Assembly: GCF_020523985.1 (NCBI RefSeq)
Contig: NZ_JAIVKM010000005.1
Coordinates: 62,001-126,000, forward strand
Direction of reading: 5' to 3'
DNA: 64,000 nucleotides
Source: Mangrovibacter yixingensis
GTDB taxonomy: Bacteria; Pseudomonadota; Gammaproteobacteria; Enterobacterales; Enterobacteriaceae
A program made the position numbers and the translations under genes. A model generated the notes under the pieces. It saw only the letters and a list, made by a program, of their open reading frames with translations. It ran no database searches and was not told the origin of the DNA. Numbering within the stretch: the first letter of the stretch is position 1; every line of letters starts with the position of its first letter. Below, piece after piece: positions 10,572-22,978 of this stretch.

Positions 10572-10904
10572 TTACAGCGCCTTCATAGTGCCTTTCGGCA
10601 GGACAGCTGCGACAAAGTCACGTTTGATAACAACTTCAGTTGTATCGTTCAGCGCAATGGAAATATAACCATTTTCGCCTACTTTGTTTACACGACCTAC
10701 CAGCCCGCCGTTAGTCAGCACTTCATCGCCTTTCGCAATAGAGTCCATCAGTTTTTTATGGTCTTTAGTACGTTTTTGCTGTGGGCGCAGAATCATGAAG
10801 TAAAAAATCAGGCCGAATACCACCAGCATCAGAATCAGTGACATCGGGCTGCCCTGAGCAGGCGCACCAGTTGCCGCTACCGCATCAGAAATAAAAAAGC
10901 TCAT
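10572..10904 (-). CDS. yajC: Sec translocon accessory protein YajC
   Basis: A small single-span inner-membrane protein that copurifies with SecDF and YidC. The 110 residues match E. coli. After a short leader comes one membrane segment (MSLILMLVVFGLIFYFMILRP), then the conserved PQQKRTKDHKKLMDSIAKGD and a beta-rich tail. It sits 22 bp after tgt and 27 bp before secD. Confidence 0.97.
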   Translation of the reverse strand: MSFFISDAVAATGAPAQGSPMSLILMLVVFGLIFYFMILRPQQKRTKDHKKLMDSIAKGDEVLTNGGLVGRVNKVGENGYISIALNDTTEVVIKRDFVAAVLPKGTMKAL

Positions 10905-10926
10905 TAAAAATCCCTCATTTATTTAA

Positions 10927-12066
<1,140 letters not shown>

Positions 12067-12159
12067 TCAGAGAAACAGTCTGATGGTTAATCAACCACAG
12101 CAGTACCACTGCTTGTGGGCTATCATTTTTACCTGGTTTCAGGCAAGACCCGCCAGAGA

Positions 12160-12192
12160 CAAAAACGCTCCGCATAGCACTACGCGAAGCGT
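12160..12192 (-). terminator. Hairpin with T-run after queA
   Basis: On the minus strand ACGCTTCGC pairs with GCGGAGCGT (one G-U), followed by TTTTTG. It lies 38 bp past the queA stop and before tgt, and so may partly separate the two genes. Confidence 0.65.
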
Positions 12193-12229
12193 CTGGCTGG
12201 TAAAACACCCGGTATAAAGCTGCTACAGC

Positions 12230-13300
12230 TTATTCCCCAGGTCGTTCATTAATGGCTTCGGGATTGTACGTGATAAACATCGCATCCCCATAGCTAAAAA
12301 AGCGATACTCGGATTTTACAGCCTCATGGTAAGCATGCATGGTGTGCTGGTAACCGGCAAAAGCAGAGACCAGCATAATCAGAGTGGATTCGGGTAAGTG
12401 GAAGTTGGTAATCAGCGCATCGATGACCTGATACTGGTAACCCGGGTAAATAAAGATTTGCGTATCACCGAAGAAAGGCGCTATCAGGGCATCTTTTGCT
12501 GCCGTGGCCGCACTTTCCAGTGAGCGTACAGAGGTGGTTCCTACCGCAATCACTCGGTTGCCACGCGCTTTGGCGGCCAGTACGGCATCAACGACTTCTT
12601 GCGGCACTTCTGCATATTCCGAATGCATAATGTGGTCTTCGATACTGTCCACCCGCACTGGCTGGAAAGTCCCTGCGCCAACATGTAACGTGACAAAAGC
12701 CATTTCCACACCTTTCTCACGCAATGCCGCCAGCAGTGGTTCATCAAAATGCAGGCCTGCGGTAGGAGCAGCTACTGCCCCCGGGCGCTCACTGTATACT
12801 GTCTGATAAAGTTCTTTATCTGCTTCTTCATCTGGCCGGTCAATATATGGCGGCAACGGCATGTGACCAATCTGGTTTAAGATATCCAGTACAGGTCGGC
12901 TTTCTTCAAATACCACTTCAAATAACGCATCATGGCGTGCCACCATGGTCGCTTTAATGCTTTCGTCATCTCCCAGCAACAGCTCAGCGCCAGGTTTCGG
13001 GGCTTTGGATGCCCGAATATGTGCCAGCACACGATGCTCATCCAGCATCCGTTCAACCAGCAATTCAATTTTGCCGCCACTGGCTTTTTTGCCAAATAAA
13101 CGTGCCGGGATCACGCGGGTGTTATTGAACACCAGTAAATCACCGGGGTTGAGTTTATCGAGCAAGTCGGTGAAAGTACCGTGCGTGAGAGCACCCGTTG
13201 GCCCGTCAAGGGACAGTAACCGGCAGGCACTGCGCTGAGCTTGTGGGTAGTGGGCAATTAAGGATTCGGGTAATTCAAAAGAAAAATCGGCAACACGCAT
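12230..13300 (-). CDS. queA: S-adenosylmethionine:tRNA ribosyltransferase-isomerase
   Basis: QueA moves the ribosyl group of S-adenosylmethionine onto preQ1-tRNA to form epoxyqueuosine. The 356 residues equal the E. coli length. Conserved segments include the N-terminal [53 protein letters not shown] and [13 protein letters not shown]. It is the first gene of the queA-tgt-yajC-secD-secF run and is divergent from acpH across 95 bp, which must hold both promoters. Confidence 0.98.
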   Translation of the reverse strand: MRVADFSFELPESLIAHYPQAQRSACRLLSLDGPTGALTHGTFTDLLDKLNPGDLLVFNNTRVIPARLFGKKASGGKIELLVERMLDEHRVLAHIRASKAPKPGAELLLGDDESIKATMVARHDALFEVVFEESRPVLDILNQIGHMPLPPYIDRPDEEADKELYQTVYSERPGAVAAPTAGLHFDEPLLAALREKGVEMAFVTLHVGAGTFQPVRVDSIEDHIMHSEYAEVPQEVVDAVLAAKARGNRVIAVGTTSVRSLESAATAAKDALIAPFFGDTQIFIYPGYQYQVIDALITNFHLPESTLIMLVSAFAGYQHTMHAYHEAVKSEYRFFSYGDAMFITYNPEAINERPGE

Positions 13301-13395
13301 GGCTCTTCACTTAGACTTAAAAACAGGCGGCTTAGTCTAGTGCCAGGGGCGTTTCCCTGCAACCACCAGCCGCAAATCCGTTACAGAGTGGTTTT

Positions 13396-13977
13396 ATGAA
13401 TTTTCTTGCACACTTGCACCTGGCGCACCTCGCTGAGAGTTCGCTGCCTGGTAATTTGATGGCTGATTTTGTTCGCGGTAAACCAGATGGTATCTACCCG
13501 CCTGCATTATCAGCAGGTATTCACCTCCATCGGCGTATTGATGTTTTTACCGATAATTTGCCTGAAGTGAAGCTGGCCTGTTCCTGGTTTCGTCCACAAA
13601 CCAGGCGGGTTGCACCTGTCAGCCTGGACGTAATGTGGGATCATTTTCTTTCCCGTAACTGGGCTCAGTTATCTCCCGAACATTCACTGCCTGATTTTAT
13701 TGATCACGCAAGGGAAACCATTGCCCCCGTACTGCCGGATTCACCAGAGCGTTTTATAAACCTTAACAGGTACCTTTGGGCTGAGCGCTGGCTGGAGCGC
13801 TACAGCGATATGGCATTTATTGCTTCTGTACTTAACGGGATGGCAAATCGCCGCCCACGCCTGGCGAGCTTGCGTGATTCATGGCATGACCTGGATACAC
13901 ACTATGCGGAGCTGGAAACATTATTCTGGCAGTTTTATCCGGCGATGATGGAGAAAGCACAGAATAAGCTGTTGTAA
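13396..13977 (+). CDS. acpH: Acyl carrier protein phosphodiesterase
   Basis: AcpH removes the 4'-phosphopantetheine arm from holo-ACP. The 193 residues equal E. coli AcpH. The family opening [10 protein letters not shown], the [10 protein letters not shown] segment and a conserved HRRID/FTD region (HD-like metal site) are present. It is divergent from queA, as in E. coli. What follows is unlike E. coli: a FlxA-like gene and then yfeR, so this gene marks the edge of a rearranged block. Confidence 0.95.
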   Translation: MNFLAHLHLAHLAESSLPGNLMADFVRGKPDGIYPPALSAGIHLHRRIDVFTDNLPEVKLACSWFRPQTRRVAPVSLDVMWDHFLSRNWAQLSPEHSLPDFIDHARETIAPVLPDSPERFINLNRYLWAERWLERYSDMAFIASVLNGMANRRPRLASLRDSWHDLDTHYAELETLFWQFYPAMMEKAQNKLL

Positions 13978-14237
13978 AAAAACGCAACCTGAAATCCTGG
14001 CGTTAAATTAATGGTGCCAGTAATTTAAACTCTGCATACAAGCAGAGCGCCCCGTATTCACTAGCGGTTGCCGGTGCGTGAAATCGTGCGTCATGTTTTG
14101 TTCAGGGGATTTTTCACGCTTTGCTGGCACCACTTTTCACACGAAAAACATTTTTGCCCGAAACTCGGGCCGCCAACATTCTCTCACTCCACCAAGGCCA
14201 GGCCATTCTTCTCTTATGAGTCATTTTCCCCCTTCAC
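13978..14237. other. Intergenic stretch between acpH and the FlxA-like gene
   Basis: About 260 bp hold no supported gene. Overlapping open frames from 14068 have no ribosome site and resemble nothing recognised. No clear acpH terminator was seen. The stretch ends at the sigma-28 promoter. Confidence 0.5.
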
Positions 14238-14264
14238 TCAAGCTCAGGGGCAGAATGCCGATAT
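14238..14264 (+). promoter_or_regulatory. Sigma-28 (FliA) flagellar promoter
   Basis: A -35 box TCAAGCTC (14238-14245), an 11-base spacer and a -10 box GCCGATAT (14257-14264) fit the E. coli FliA consensus TAAAGTTT-N11-GCCGATAA, matching seven of eight bases in the -10 box. Transcription would start near 14271, with a leader of about 27 bases to the ATG at 14298. The gene behind it is of the FlxA type, which is FliA-dependent in E. coli. Confidence 0.85.
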
Positions 14265-14297
14265 TCATTCTGGTTATTACGAAAAAAGGAGAAAATA

Positions 14298-14657
14298 ATG
14301 GCAACCATCAGCTCGTCTGTGACGTCAGCTGTGCAGAGTAGCTACAGTTCGTCTGTTTCATCCGGTAGCGATGTATCGGGGCAAATCAGCCGAATTCGTC
14401 AGCAAATCACTCAACTCACTCAACAGCTGAAAGATCTGTCAAGTTCTGATGCAGATGCAGATACCAAAGAGAAGCAACAGGAGCTTATTCAGTCCGAAAT
14501 TGAAATGTTGCAGGCTCAACTGGCGCAGCTTGAGCAGCAACAAGCTCAAAAATCAGTAACCAGCCAAAATCAAAGCCAATACCAAGTTCAGGCTGAGAAA
14601 AGGGCTGAAGGCGTAAACTATCCTTCTGCAACAAACAAGATTGATATTTACGTATAA
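14298..14657 (+). CDS. FlxA-like coiled-coil protein
   Basis: A 119-residue soluble protein without signal peptide. A Ser-rich N-terminus (about 1-25) precedes a long heptad-type coiled coil (about 29-85: [18 protein letters not shown], then [16 protein letters not shown]) and a polar tail. This is the layout of the FlxA family (PF14282), whose exact role is unknown but whose E. coli member belongs to the late flagellar regulon. The ribosome site AAAGGAG is good. Its stop overlaps the convergent yfeR stop by 10 bp. It lies at the acpH/yfeR junction, away from any visible flagellar gene. Confidence 0.8.
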   Translation: MATISSSVTSAVQSSYSSSVSSGSDVSGQISRIRQQITQLTQQLKDLSSSDADADTKEKQQELIQSEIEMLQAQLAQLEQQQAQKSVTSQNQSQYQVQAEKRAEGVNYPSATNKIDIYV

Positions 14658-15589
14658 CCCGGTCCTGATTGATACAAAGGATCATTTTCCCGGGCCTGGT
14701 CAAGTTGACAGGCCTGTTCTGCTATCACAGACCAAATAGCCTCTGCAGCAGCAGAAAGTGAACGGTTTTTACGGCGAATAAGCATTATTTTGCGCTCGAT
14801 AACCGGCTTCAGCTGCCTGACAACCAGTGAGTTACCTCCTGGAAGTGGCAACGCCAGAGCAGGCAAAATACTAATGCCAATACCCGCTTCAACCATTGGG
14901 AACAGTGTCGCGGGGTGGCCTATTTGCTGAACAATATGCGGCTCAATATTTTGATCGGCAAACGCCGTATCAATAAGCGGCCTGCTACCTGAAGCATAAT
15001 CCTGTAACACCAACTTATGCCCGGCGAGATCACGCCAAAAAATGTCAGTTTTCTGGTTTAGGAAATTGTCACAGCGACACAGCAAAAAGAACGGTTCAGA
15101 CAATACCGTGGTGCATAACAAATCGGTGACTGATCCCGGGTCGATAACAATGCCAAAATCCACCTCCCCCTGGCGAACACTTTCCAGAACCCACTGTTGC
15201 GGGCGGTCATGCAGCATAAAAGTGATGTCAGGAAATTGCTGCTGACTTTGAGCAATAGATTGTGGCATCAGATGTGCAGAAATAGTTTGGCTGGCGGCAA
15301 CTCTGACAATGCCACTTAATGTGTGGCTATGAGCCCGGCTGTCGAGTAAAACACTGTGCAGCTCATCCAATACGCGAGACAGACTCATTGCCATTTGTTG
15401 CCCGGCTTCTGTTAGCACCACTTCACGTGTGGTTCTGTCCAGCAGTTTAACTTCAAGCGCTTGTTCAAGTTCTTTAACACTATGGCTTACAGCTGACTGG
15501 CTCAATCCAATTTCTTCCCCGGCACGGCTAAAACTCTGAGTGCGGGCAACAGCCACAAAGATACGTAACTGGCGCAATGTATAATTCAT
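14648..15589 (-). CDS. yfeR: LysR-type regulator YfeR
   Basis: A LysR-family regulator of 313 residues. The N-terminal winged helix-turn-helix (about 1-60, [34 protein letters not shown]) and effector domain (from about 90, [32 protein letters not shown]) align closely with E. coli YfeR. It is divergent from yfeH, the usual LysR target arrangement, and probably acts in the 137-bp gap. The C-terminus DPLYQ is followed by five or so residues not in E. coli YfeR, and the stop overlaps the FlxA-like gene, so the end was reshaped at the junction. Confidence 0.92.
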   Translation of the reverse strand: MNYTLRQLRIFVAVARTQSFSRAGEEIGLSQSAVSHSVKELEQALEVKLLDRTTREVVLTEAGQQMAMSLSRVLDELHSVLLDSRAHSHTLSGIVRVAASQTISAHLMPQSIAQSQQQFPDITFMLHDRPQQWVLESVRQGEVDFGIVIDPGSVTDLLCTTVLSEPFFLLCRCDNFLNQKTDIFWRDLAGHKLVLQDYASGSRPLIDTAFADQNIEPHIVQQIGHPATLFPMVEAGIGISILPALALPLPGGNSLVVRQLKPVIERKIMLIRRKNRSLSAAAEAIWSVIAEQACQLDQARENDPLYQSGPGYT

Positions 15590-15726
15590 TTAACTTCCTC
15601 ATGAATTCATGAAATCAATCAATTTTATTTCTTAAAGATAACCGGGCACAATCCTGACTGTTAACTTTGCGTTCTCTTTGCCCTGCCATTGCGCGCAAGG
15701 CATTAAATATAAAGAAGGTTTTCCTG

Positions 15727-16740
15727 ATGAAAATACTGCGCATACTCGATCCTTTTACACTGACACTGGTATGTACAGTGCTGTTAGCTACCTTTCTGCC
15801 TGCTCAAGGGCACTATGTTGGCTTTTTCGATGGACTGACTGACGCGGCGATTGCCCTGCTGTTTTTTATGCATGGAGCCAAACTGTCCCGTGAAGCAATT
15901 ATGGCGGGTGGTAGCCACTGGCGGTTGCATCTGTGGGTAATGTGCAGCACGTTCGTCTTATTCCCGATACTGGGTGTGTTATTTGCCTGGTGGGCTCCCT
16001 TTCCTGTCAGCCCAGAGCTGTATAACGGTTTTCTCTACCTGTGTATTCTGCCCGCCACAGTCCAATCCGCTATCGCGTTTACTTCGCTGGCTGGCGGTAA
16101 TGTTGCTGCGGCAGTCTGTGCCGCTTCAGCATCCAGTCTATTAGGGATATTCCTGTCGCCGTTACTGGTCGGTTTGGTGATGAATGTACACGGCTCAAGT
16201 GGTTCCACCCTGCACCAGGTGGGTTCAATTATGCTGCAATTGTTACTGCCTTTTGTTCTGGGACACTTGTCTCGCCCACTGACAGCCGGCTTTGTTACCC
16301 GCCATAAAAAATGGATTGGCAAAACAGACCAGACGTCCATATTACTGGTGGTTTACACCGCATTCAGCGAAGCCGTGACTCACGGTATCTGGCACCAGGT
16401 GGGGTTGGGCAGCCTGCTGTTTATTATCGGCAGCAGCCTGGTATTACTGGCTATTGTTATCTTCGTGAATATTCAGGTTGCCCGCCGTGCCGGGTTTAAT
16501 AAAGCAGATGAAATCACTATTGTGTTCTGTGGTTCGAAAAAGAGCCTGGCAAATGGTATTCCCATGGCGAATATTCTGTTTCCGGCAGCAACAGTTGGGA
16601 TCATGGTGCTGCCATTGATGTTGTTTCACCAGATTCAGCTTATGACATGCGCTATGCTGGCACGCCGGTATAAACGCAAAGCAGAACAGGAAACCCATCT
16701 GGCGAGCCAAAAAACGGCCCGCTCGGTAGTAGAAGGTTAG
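15727..16740 (+). CDS. yfeH: Bile acid:sodium symporter-family transporter YfeH
   Basis: A multi-span inner-membrane transporter of the SBF-like/BASS superfamily; substrate unknown. The 337 residues compare with 332 in E. coli YfeH. Typical segments are ALLFFMHGAKLSREAI, CILPATVQSAIAFTSLAGGN and the helix-crossover FCGSKKSLANGIPMA. The frame opens earlier with a TTG at 15667, but the ATG at 15727 has an AAGAAGG site and begins KILRILDPFTLTL as in E. coli. Divergent from yfeR, its likely regulator. Its stop overlaps the convergent ypeB stop by 4 bp. Confidence 0.92.
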   Translation: MKILRILDPFTLTLVCTVLLATFLPAQGHYVGFFDGLTDAAIALLFFMHGAKLSREAIMAGGSHWRLHLWVMCSTFVLFPILGVLFAWWAPFPVSPELYNGFLYLCILPATVQSAIAFTSLAGGNVAAAVCAASASSLLGIFLSPLLVGLVMNVHGSSGSTLHQVGSIMLQLLLPFVLGHLSRPLTAGFVTRHKKWIGKTDQTSILLVVYTAFSEAVTHGIWHQVGLGSLLFIIGSSLVLLAIVIFVNIQVARRAGFNKADEITIVFCGSKKSLANGIPMANILFPAATVGIMVLPLMLFHQIQLMTCAMLARRYKRKAEQETHLASQKTARSVVEG

Positions 16741-16955
16741 CGAGAACGGCGTAAGGGCTGCACCAGAGAAGTCAGCCCTTCGGTTTTAATCAACAGCGCC
16801 AGCGACATAAGCTCACCCAGTTGCCCGGCAGGAAAAGCCTCCTTGCGGGCAAACCACAATAAATAATCCTCGGGCAGGTCAATCAATACCCGCCCTTTGT
16901 ATTTGCCAAACGGCATCACCGTATTGGCAACCTCAACCAGTTGGGCTTTATCCAT
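16737..16955 (-). CDS. ypeB: DUF3820 family protein YpeB
   Basis: A 72-residue protein of unknown function, same length as E. coli YpeB. The conserved core is MPFGKYKGRVLIDLPEDYL followed by LWFARKEAFPAGQLGELM. The start lies only 2 bp after the ligA stop, so it is cotranscribed with ligA. Confidence 0.95.
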   Translation of the reverse strand: MDKAQLVEVANTVMPFGKYKGRVLIDLPEDYLLWFARKEAFPAGQLGELMSLALLIKTEGLTSLVQPLRRSR

Positions 16956-16957
16956 AG

Positions 16958-18985
<2,028 letters not shown>

Positions 18986-18991
18986 TCAATA

Positions 18992-19015
18992 TAAAAAACC
19001 CCCGACTAGCGGGGG
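18992..19015 (-). terminator. Terminator between zipA and ligA
   Basis: A 6-bp GC stem (CCCCCG / CGGGGG) with a 5-base loop is followed on the minus strand by six T residues. It lies 23 bp after the zipA stop and just before the ligA start, so ligA probably has its own promoter or depends on read-through. Confidence 0.8.
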
Positions 19016-19038
19016 CCTTGTTAAGAAAAGCAGAAATG

Positions 19039-20031
19039 TTACGCGTTGGCCTCTTTCACTTCGCGAATCAGATCCTGATACTCACGCAGTTTCTGTGGCG
19101 TCATCATCCGGCGCTGATCATCCATCACTACACCACCCATTTCATCAGCAATGTGTTGTGCAGACTGGAGCATCAGCTTGAAGTTTTGCGAGGCATCCCC
19201 ATAAGAAGGAACCTGCATAAAGATTGTCACACCGGGTGTCACGAAGGTCGACATTTCATCAAGGCTGAATGAGCCGGGTTTAACCATATTAGCCAGGCTG
19301 AACAGAACCGGTCCACTACCATCCGGGCTGAGGTGCCGGTGGAAAATATTCATTTCGCCAAACTGGAACCCAGCCTGCTGAATACTATTCAGTAACGCTT
19401 CACCATCAAATTGCCCCCCGGTATGTGAAGAGACGTTCATAATGATGACGGCCTCTTTCGTTTGCGGTTTGGCTTCGGTTTGCGGAGCAGTATGCTCCTG
19501 CTGAACCGGTTGCGGTGCGGGTTCTGCCTGAGGAGCCGGTTCCGGCTCACGATGAACAGGCTCACGATAATGCGACACTTCCACATCAACGTGTTTCTGT
19601 GGTTGCGGATGGCGCACGGGCTCCGGCGCTGGCTGAGCATGAGTTACAGGCTGAGCCGGGCGCGCGACAGGCTCGCGGTGCTCAGGTTCTCTTTCCGGCT
19701 GGGGCGCAGGTGGCTGCTGCGCTGGAGGCTGGCGACGAGGTTGCGCCGACTCATAAGGCGGCTGATAGTTGTGCTGAGGTGTGGGTGGGGCTACAGTCTC
19801 GTTGTGGTGTTCAGGGGTTACCCGGTGAACACGAACTTCGCCAACACCTTCTTCCTCGTCGTCGTAATTTTCACTGTCTTCGTCGTCATGCAACGACTTC
19901 ATCCGTTTTAAAGGGCGATCGCGGAACACGGAAGAGCGCTCTTTACGGCTGGTCCACAACCCATGGACCAGTAACGCAATAATCGCAATCGCACCAACAA
20001 TGATTAATATCAGACGCAAATCCTGCATCAT
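19039..20031 (-). CDS. zipA: Cell division protein ZipA
   Basis: ZipA anchors FtsZ filaments to the inner membrane at the division site. It has an N-terminal membrane segment ([18 protein letters not shown], about 6-23), a charged region, a long Pro/Gln-rich linker (about 75-190) and a globular FtsZ-binding domain (KEAVIIMNV to the end). Starting at the ATG at 20031 it has 330 residues against 328 in E. coli. The earlier start at 20082 would place a stray polar leader before the membrane anchor. Divergent from cysZ across 295 bp. Confidence 0.95.
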   Translation of the reverse strand: MMQDLRLILIIVGAIAIIALLVHGLWTSRKERSSVFRDRPLKRMKSLHDDEDSENYDDEEEGVGEVRVHRVTPEHHNETVAPPTPQHNYQPPYESAQPRRQPPAQQPPAPQPEREPEHREPVARPAQPVTHAQPAPEPVRHPQPQKHVDVEVSHYREPVHREPEPAPQAEPAPQPVQQEHTAPQTEAKPQTKEAVIIMNVSSHTGGQFDGEALLNSIQQAGFQFGEMNIFHRHLSPDGSGPVLFSLANMVKPGSFSLDEMSTFVTPGVTIFMQVPSYGDASQNFKLMLQSAQHIADEMGGVVMDDQRRMMTPQKLREYQDLIREVKEANA

Positions 20032-20326
20032 TATATTCTCGGTTGTTCTAACACCTTGCCACAGCGGCAAACATTTACTCACTAAGAGTATTTGTCCATC
20101 ACAACAAGTGCAAGTGCGGGCGCGTTTTTCCAGACAGAAAGATGAAATAAAACGTGTTTTTTGCTGATTTTTCGACCACTTCCCAATTCCTTATGCTAAC
20201 TACCCAACAAATTTTTCAGCATAGTCCATATTAGCTTCGGACTTCGACGGCTTGAAGTTTGGGCCGGTTTCAGGGTTATGATACACGGGCGATATAATCC
20301 GGATGACTCAAGGAGTACCACCCAAC

Positions 20327-21097
20327 ATGGTTTCATCATCCCCTGCTGCTTCGCGGAGCGGCATTTTTTATTTTTCCCAAGGATGGAAACTCATTACAGC
20401 ACCAGGCATTCGCAGGTTCGTTTTTCTGCCTTTACTGGTAAATATTGTGTTGATGGGCACAGCATTTGGTTGGCTGTTTACCCGGCTTGATCAGTGGATA
20501 CCAGCCCTGCTGAGCCATGTTCCCAACTGGTTACAATGGCTGAGCTATTTACTCTGGCCACTGGCTGTCATCTCTATTTTACTTATCTTTGGCTACTTTT
20601 TCTCAACCATCGCCAACTGGATAGCCGCACCTTTTAATGGGTTGCTGGCTGAACAACTGGAAGCACGCCTGACAGGCAATACGCCACCAGATGCCGGCTT
20701 GTTAGACATTGCAAAAGATGTCCCGCGCATCATGAAGCGTGAATGGCAAAAACTGACCTGGTATTTGCCCAGAGCAATTGTCCTGTTATTACTCTATCTG
20801 ATTCCGGGGATAGGCCAAACCCTGGCCCCAATATTGTGGTTTTTGTTCAGTGCCTGGATGCTTTCAATTCAGTACTGTGATTACCCTTTTGATAACCACA
20901 AAGTGCCTTTTAAAGAGATGCGCGTGGCTCTGCGTAGCCGCAAAATAATGAATATGCAATTTGGTGCGCTGGTAAGCCTGTGTACTTTAGTTCCGGTGCT
21001 TAACCTGGTCATCATGCCAGTTGCTGTATGTGGCGCAACGGCTATGTGGGTTGATCAGTATCGTGCCAAACATGGTCGTTGGCCTTCAGCCCAATAA
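20327..21097 (+). CDS. cysZ: Sulfate transporter CysZ
   Basis: An inner-membrane protein with about four membrane segments that mediates sulfate uptake for cysteine synthesis. The ATG at 20327 gives 256 residues starting [12 protein letters not shown], like E. coli (253). Conserved segments include [24 protein letters not shown] and [17 protein letters not shown] frame start at 20303 is possible but adds eight unaligned residues. It lies 215 bp ahead of cysK, as in E. coli. Confidence 0.95.
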   Translation: MVSSSPAASRSGIFYFSQGWKLITAPGIRRFVFLPLLVNIVLMGTAFGWLFTRLDQWIPALLSHVPNWLQWLSYLLWPLAVISILLIFGYFFSTIANWIAAPFNGLLAEQLEARLTGNTPPDAGLLDIAKDVPRIMKREWQKLTWYLPRAIVLLLLYLIPGIGQTLAPILWFLFSAWMLSIQYCDYPFDNHKVPFKEMRVALRSRKIMNMQFGALVSLCTLVPVLNLVIMPVAVCGATAMWVDQYRAKHGRWPSAQ

Positions 21098-21312
21098 ATA
21101 CGTTTTTATGGCCCACTCATACGTGGGCCTCGTTTCAACCTGTCGTTACCTGTGCCAGGTTTGCACTAAAGGCAACTTATGCCATCCTTTATTCCATCCT
21201 GCTTGTTATTATTTCTCATCTGAATATAGATATGCGAAATCCGTCCTTCACCCGCGATGCTGAGAAGGTATGCTGGGACGGTTCCCAAATTTCATACAGT
21301 TAAGGACTGGCT

Positions 21313-22284
21313 ATGAGTAAGATTTATGAAGACAACTCACTGACGATTGGTCATACGCCGTTAGTTCGCCTCAACCGCATCGGTAACGGTAAAATTCTGG
21401 CTAAAGTCGAATCCCGTAACCCGAGCTTTAGCGTGAAATGCCGTATCGGTGCCAATATGATTTGGGATGCCGAAAAACGCGGCGTACTGAGACCCGGCGT
21501 GGAGCTGGTTGAACCTACCAGCGGTAATACAGGTATTGCGCTGGCTTATGTTGCCGCCGCCCGCGGTTACAAGTTAACGCTGACTATGCCTGAAAGCATG
21601 AGTATTGAGCGTCGCAAATTGCTCAAAGCACTTGGCGCGAATTTGGTACTCACCGAAGGCCCGAAAGGGATGAAGGGCGCGATTCAGAAAGCAGAAGAAA
21701 TTGTTGCCAGCAACCCGGAAAAATACCTGCTGCTTCAGCAATTCAGTAACCCGGCAAACCCAGAAATTCATGAAAAAACCACCGGCCCTGAAATCTGGGA
21801 AGATACCGACGGCCAGGTTGATGTGTTTATTGCAGGTGTCGGTACTGGCGGTACCCTGACCGGCGTAACGCGTTACATCAAAAACACCAAAGGCAAGAAA
21901 GACCTTATTAGTGTGGCGGTAGAGCCAACTGATTCCCCGGTTATCACCCAGGCGCTGGCTGGCGATGAAATCAAACCAGGTCCGCATAAAATCCAGGGTA
22001 TTGGTGCTGGCTTTATTCCGGGCAACCTCGACCTGAAACTGGTCGATAAAGTGGTAACCATCACTAACGACGAAGCTATCTCCACCGCACGCCGTCTGAT
22101 GGAAGAAGAAGGTATTCTTGCTGGCATATCTTCCGGTGCGGCTGTTGCAGCAGCATTGAAGCTTCAGGAAGACGAAGCCTTTATCAATAAGAATATTGTT
22201 GTTATTCTTCCTTCATCCGGCGAACGTTATCTCAGCACAGCATTGTTTGCAGATTTGTTCACAGAGAAAGAACTGCAACAGTGA
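21313..22284 (+). CDS. cysK: Cysteine synthase A (O-acetylserine sulfhydrylase A)
   Basis: A PLP enzyme making cysteine from O-acetylserine and sulfide. The 323 residues equal E. coli CysK. The PLP lysine is Lys42 in [10 protein letters not shown], and the phosphate and carboxylate loops TSGNTG (about 69-74) and [10 protein letters not shown] are present. The upstream 215 bp is where CysB activates it in E. coli; no site was assigned here. A strong terminator follows. Confidence 0.98.
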   Translation: MSKIYEDNSLTIGHTPLVRLNRIGNGKILAKVESRNPSFSVKCRIGANMIWDAEKRGVLRPGVELVEPTSGNTGIALAYVAAARGYKLTLTMPESMSIERRKLLKALGANLVLTEGPKGMKGAIQKAEEIVASNPEKYLLLQQFSNPANPEIHEKTTGPEIWEDTDGQVDVFIAGVGTGGTLTGVTRYIKNTKGKKDLISVAVEPTDSPVITQALAGDEIKPGPHKIQGIGAGFIPGNLDLKLVDKVVTITNDEAISTARRLMEEEGILAGISSGAAVAAALKLQEDEAFINKNIVVILPSSGERYLSTALFADLFTEKELQQ

Positions 22285-22306
22285 TGCCATCCCTGGTAAA
22301 GTGAAT

Positions 22307-22336
22307 AAAAAAGCACCTGGATGGGTGCTTTTTTGT
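22307..22336 (+). terminator. cysK terminator
   Basis: A 7-bp stem AAGCACC / GGTGCTT (22311-22330) is followed by TTTTG and preceded by an A-run. It starts about 25 bp after the cysK stop. Confidence 0.85.
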
Positions 22337-22667
22337 GGCGCAGTTCAAATTTTTACGCTAACCAGCATTGCTTCATTTGCCCTGGTCTGGTATTTAACCT
22401 GCAACTTTATTTCGAAGCTCGAAATTAATCGCTAATCCGTGTTCTGGTTTGCTGAATCGATTTACTGATTTGTTACAGGTTACACATTAGCGGCATAATA
22501 CATAATGTTTCAGACGAGCGATGTGCAGGGCAGCCAGCCAGCGCTATTTAGCGCTTTTCTGCTTTTGACACGGTTTGTCTACGCGCAAGCGACAGATACA
22601 AGCTAAAGTTATGCTACACGGCTCTACTTTAGATCCAGACACTAAACCTATAAGTTGGGGAAAAACA
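22337..22667 (+). promoter_or_regulatory. ptsH promoter region
   Basis: This 331-bp gap between the cysK terminator and ptsH holds no supported gene. In E. coli the corresponding region carries the CRP- and Cra-responsive pts promoters; that role is inferred from position and no site could be assigned with confidence. The open frame from 22575 is just the ptsH frame read upstream. Confidence 0.45.
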
Positions 22668-22925
22668 ATGTTCCAGCAAGAAGTTACCATTACCGCTCCG
22701 AACGGTCTTCACACCCGCCCTGCCGCCCAGTTTGTTAAAGAAGCAAAAAGCTTTAACGCCGAAATCACTGTGACTTCCAATGGCAAAAGCGCCAGCGCTA
22801 AAAGCCTGTTCAAACTGCAAACTCTGGGTCTGACTCAGGGCACCGTTGTTACTATCTCTGCTGAAGGCGACGACGAACAAAAAGCAGTTGAACATCTGGT
22901 TAAACTGATGGCGGAACTCGAATAA
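22668..22925 (+). CDS. ptsH: Phosphocarrier protein HPr
   Basis: HPr passes phosphate from enzyme I to the sugar-specific EIIA domains. The 85 residues equal E. coli HPr. The active-site His15 lies in [10 protein letters not shown], and the Ser46 region reads [10 protein letters not shown]. The ATG at 22668 was chosen over the upstream frame for the family length and the GGGGA ribosome site. First gene of ptsH-ptsI-crr, 53 bp before ptsI. Confidence 0.98.
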   Translation: MFQQEVTITAPNGLHTRPAAQFVKEAKSFNAEITVTSNGKSASAKSLFKLQTLGLTQGTVVTISAEGDDEQKAVEHLVKLMAELE

Positions 22926-22978
22926 GTTTTTTGTTATTCGAGCGAATTCTCTATATCAGTCACAAGTAAGGTAGGGTT

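Noticed and set aside
14068-14341. Two overlapping open frames upstream of the FlxA-like gene
   Set aside because: They cross the sigma-28 promoter and the ribosome site of the FlxA-like gene and show no family features.
19462-19911. Arg/Leu-rich open frame opposite zipA
   Set aside because: It mirrors the Pro/Gln-rich linker codons of ZipA on the other strand and resembles no protein family.
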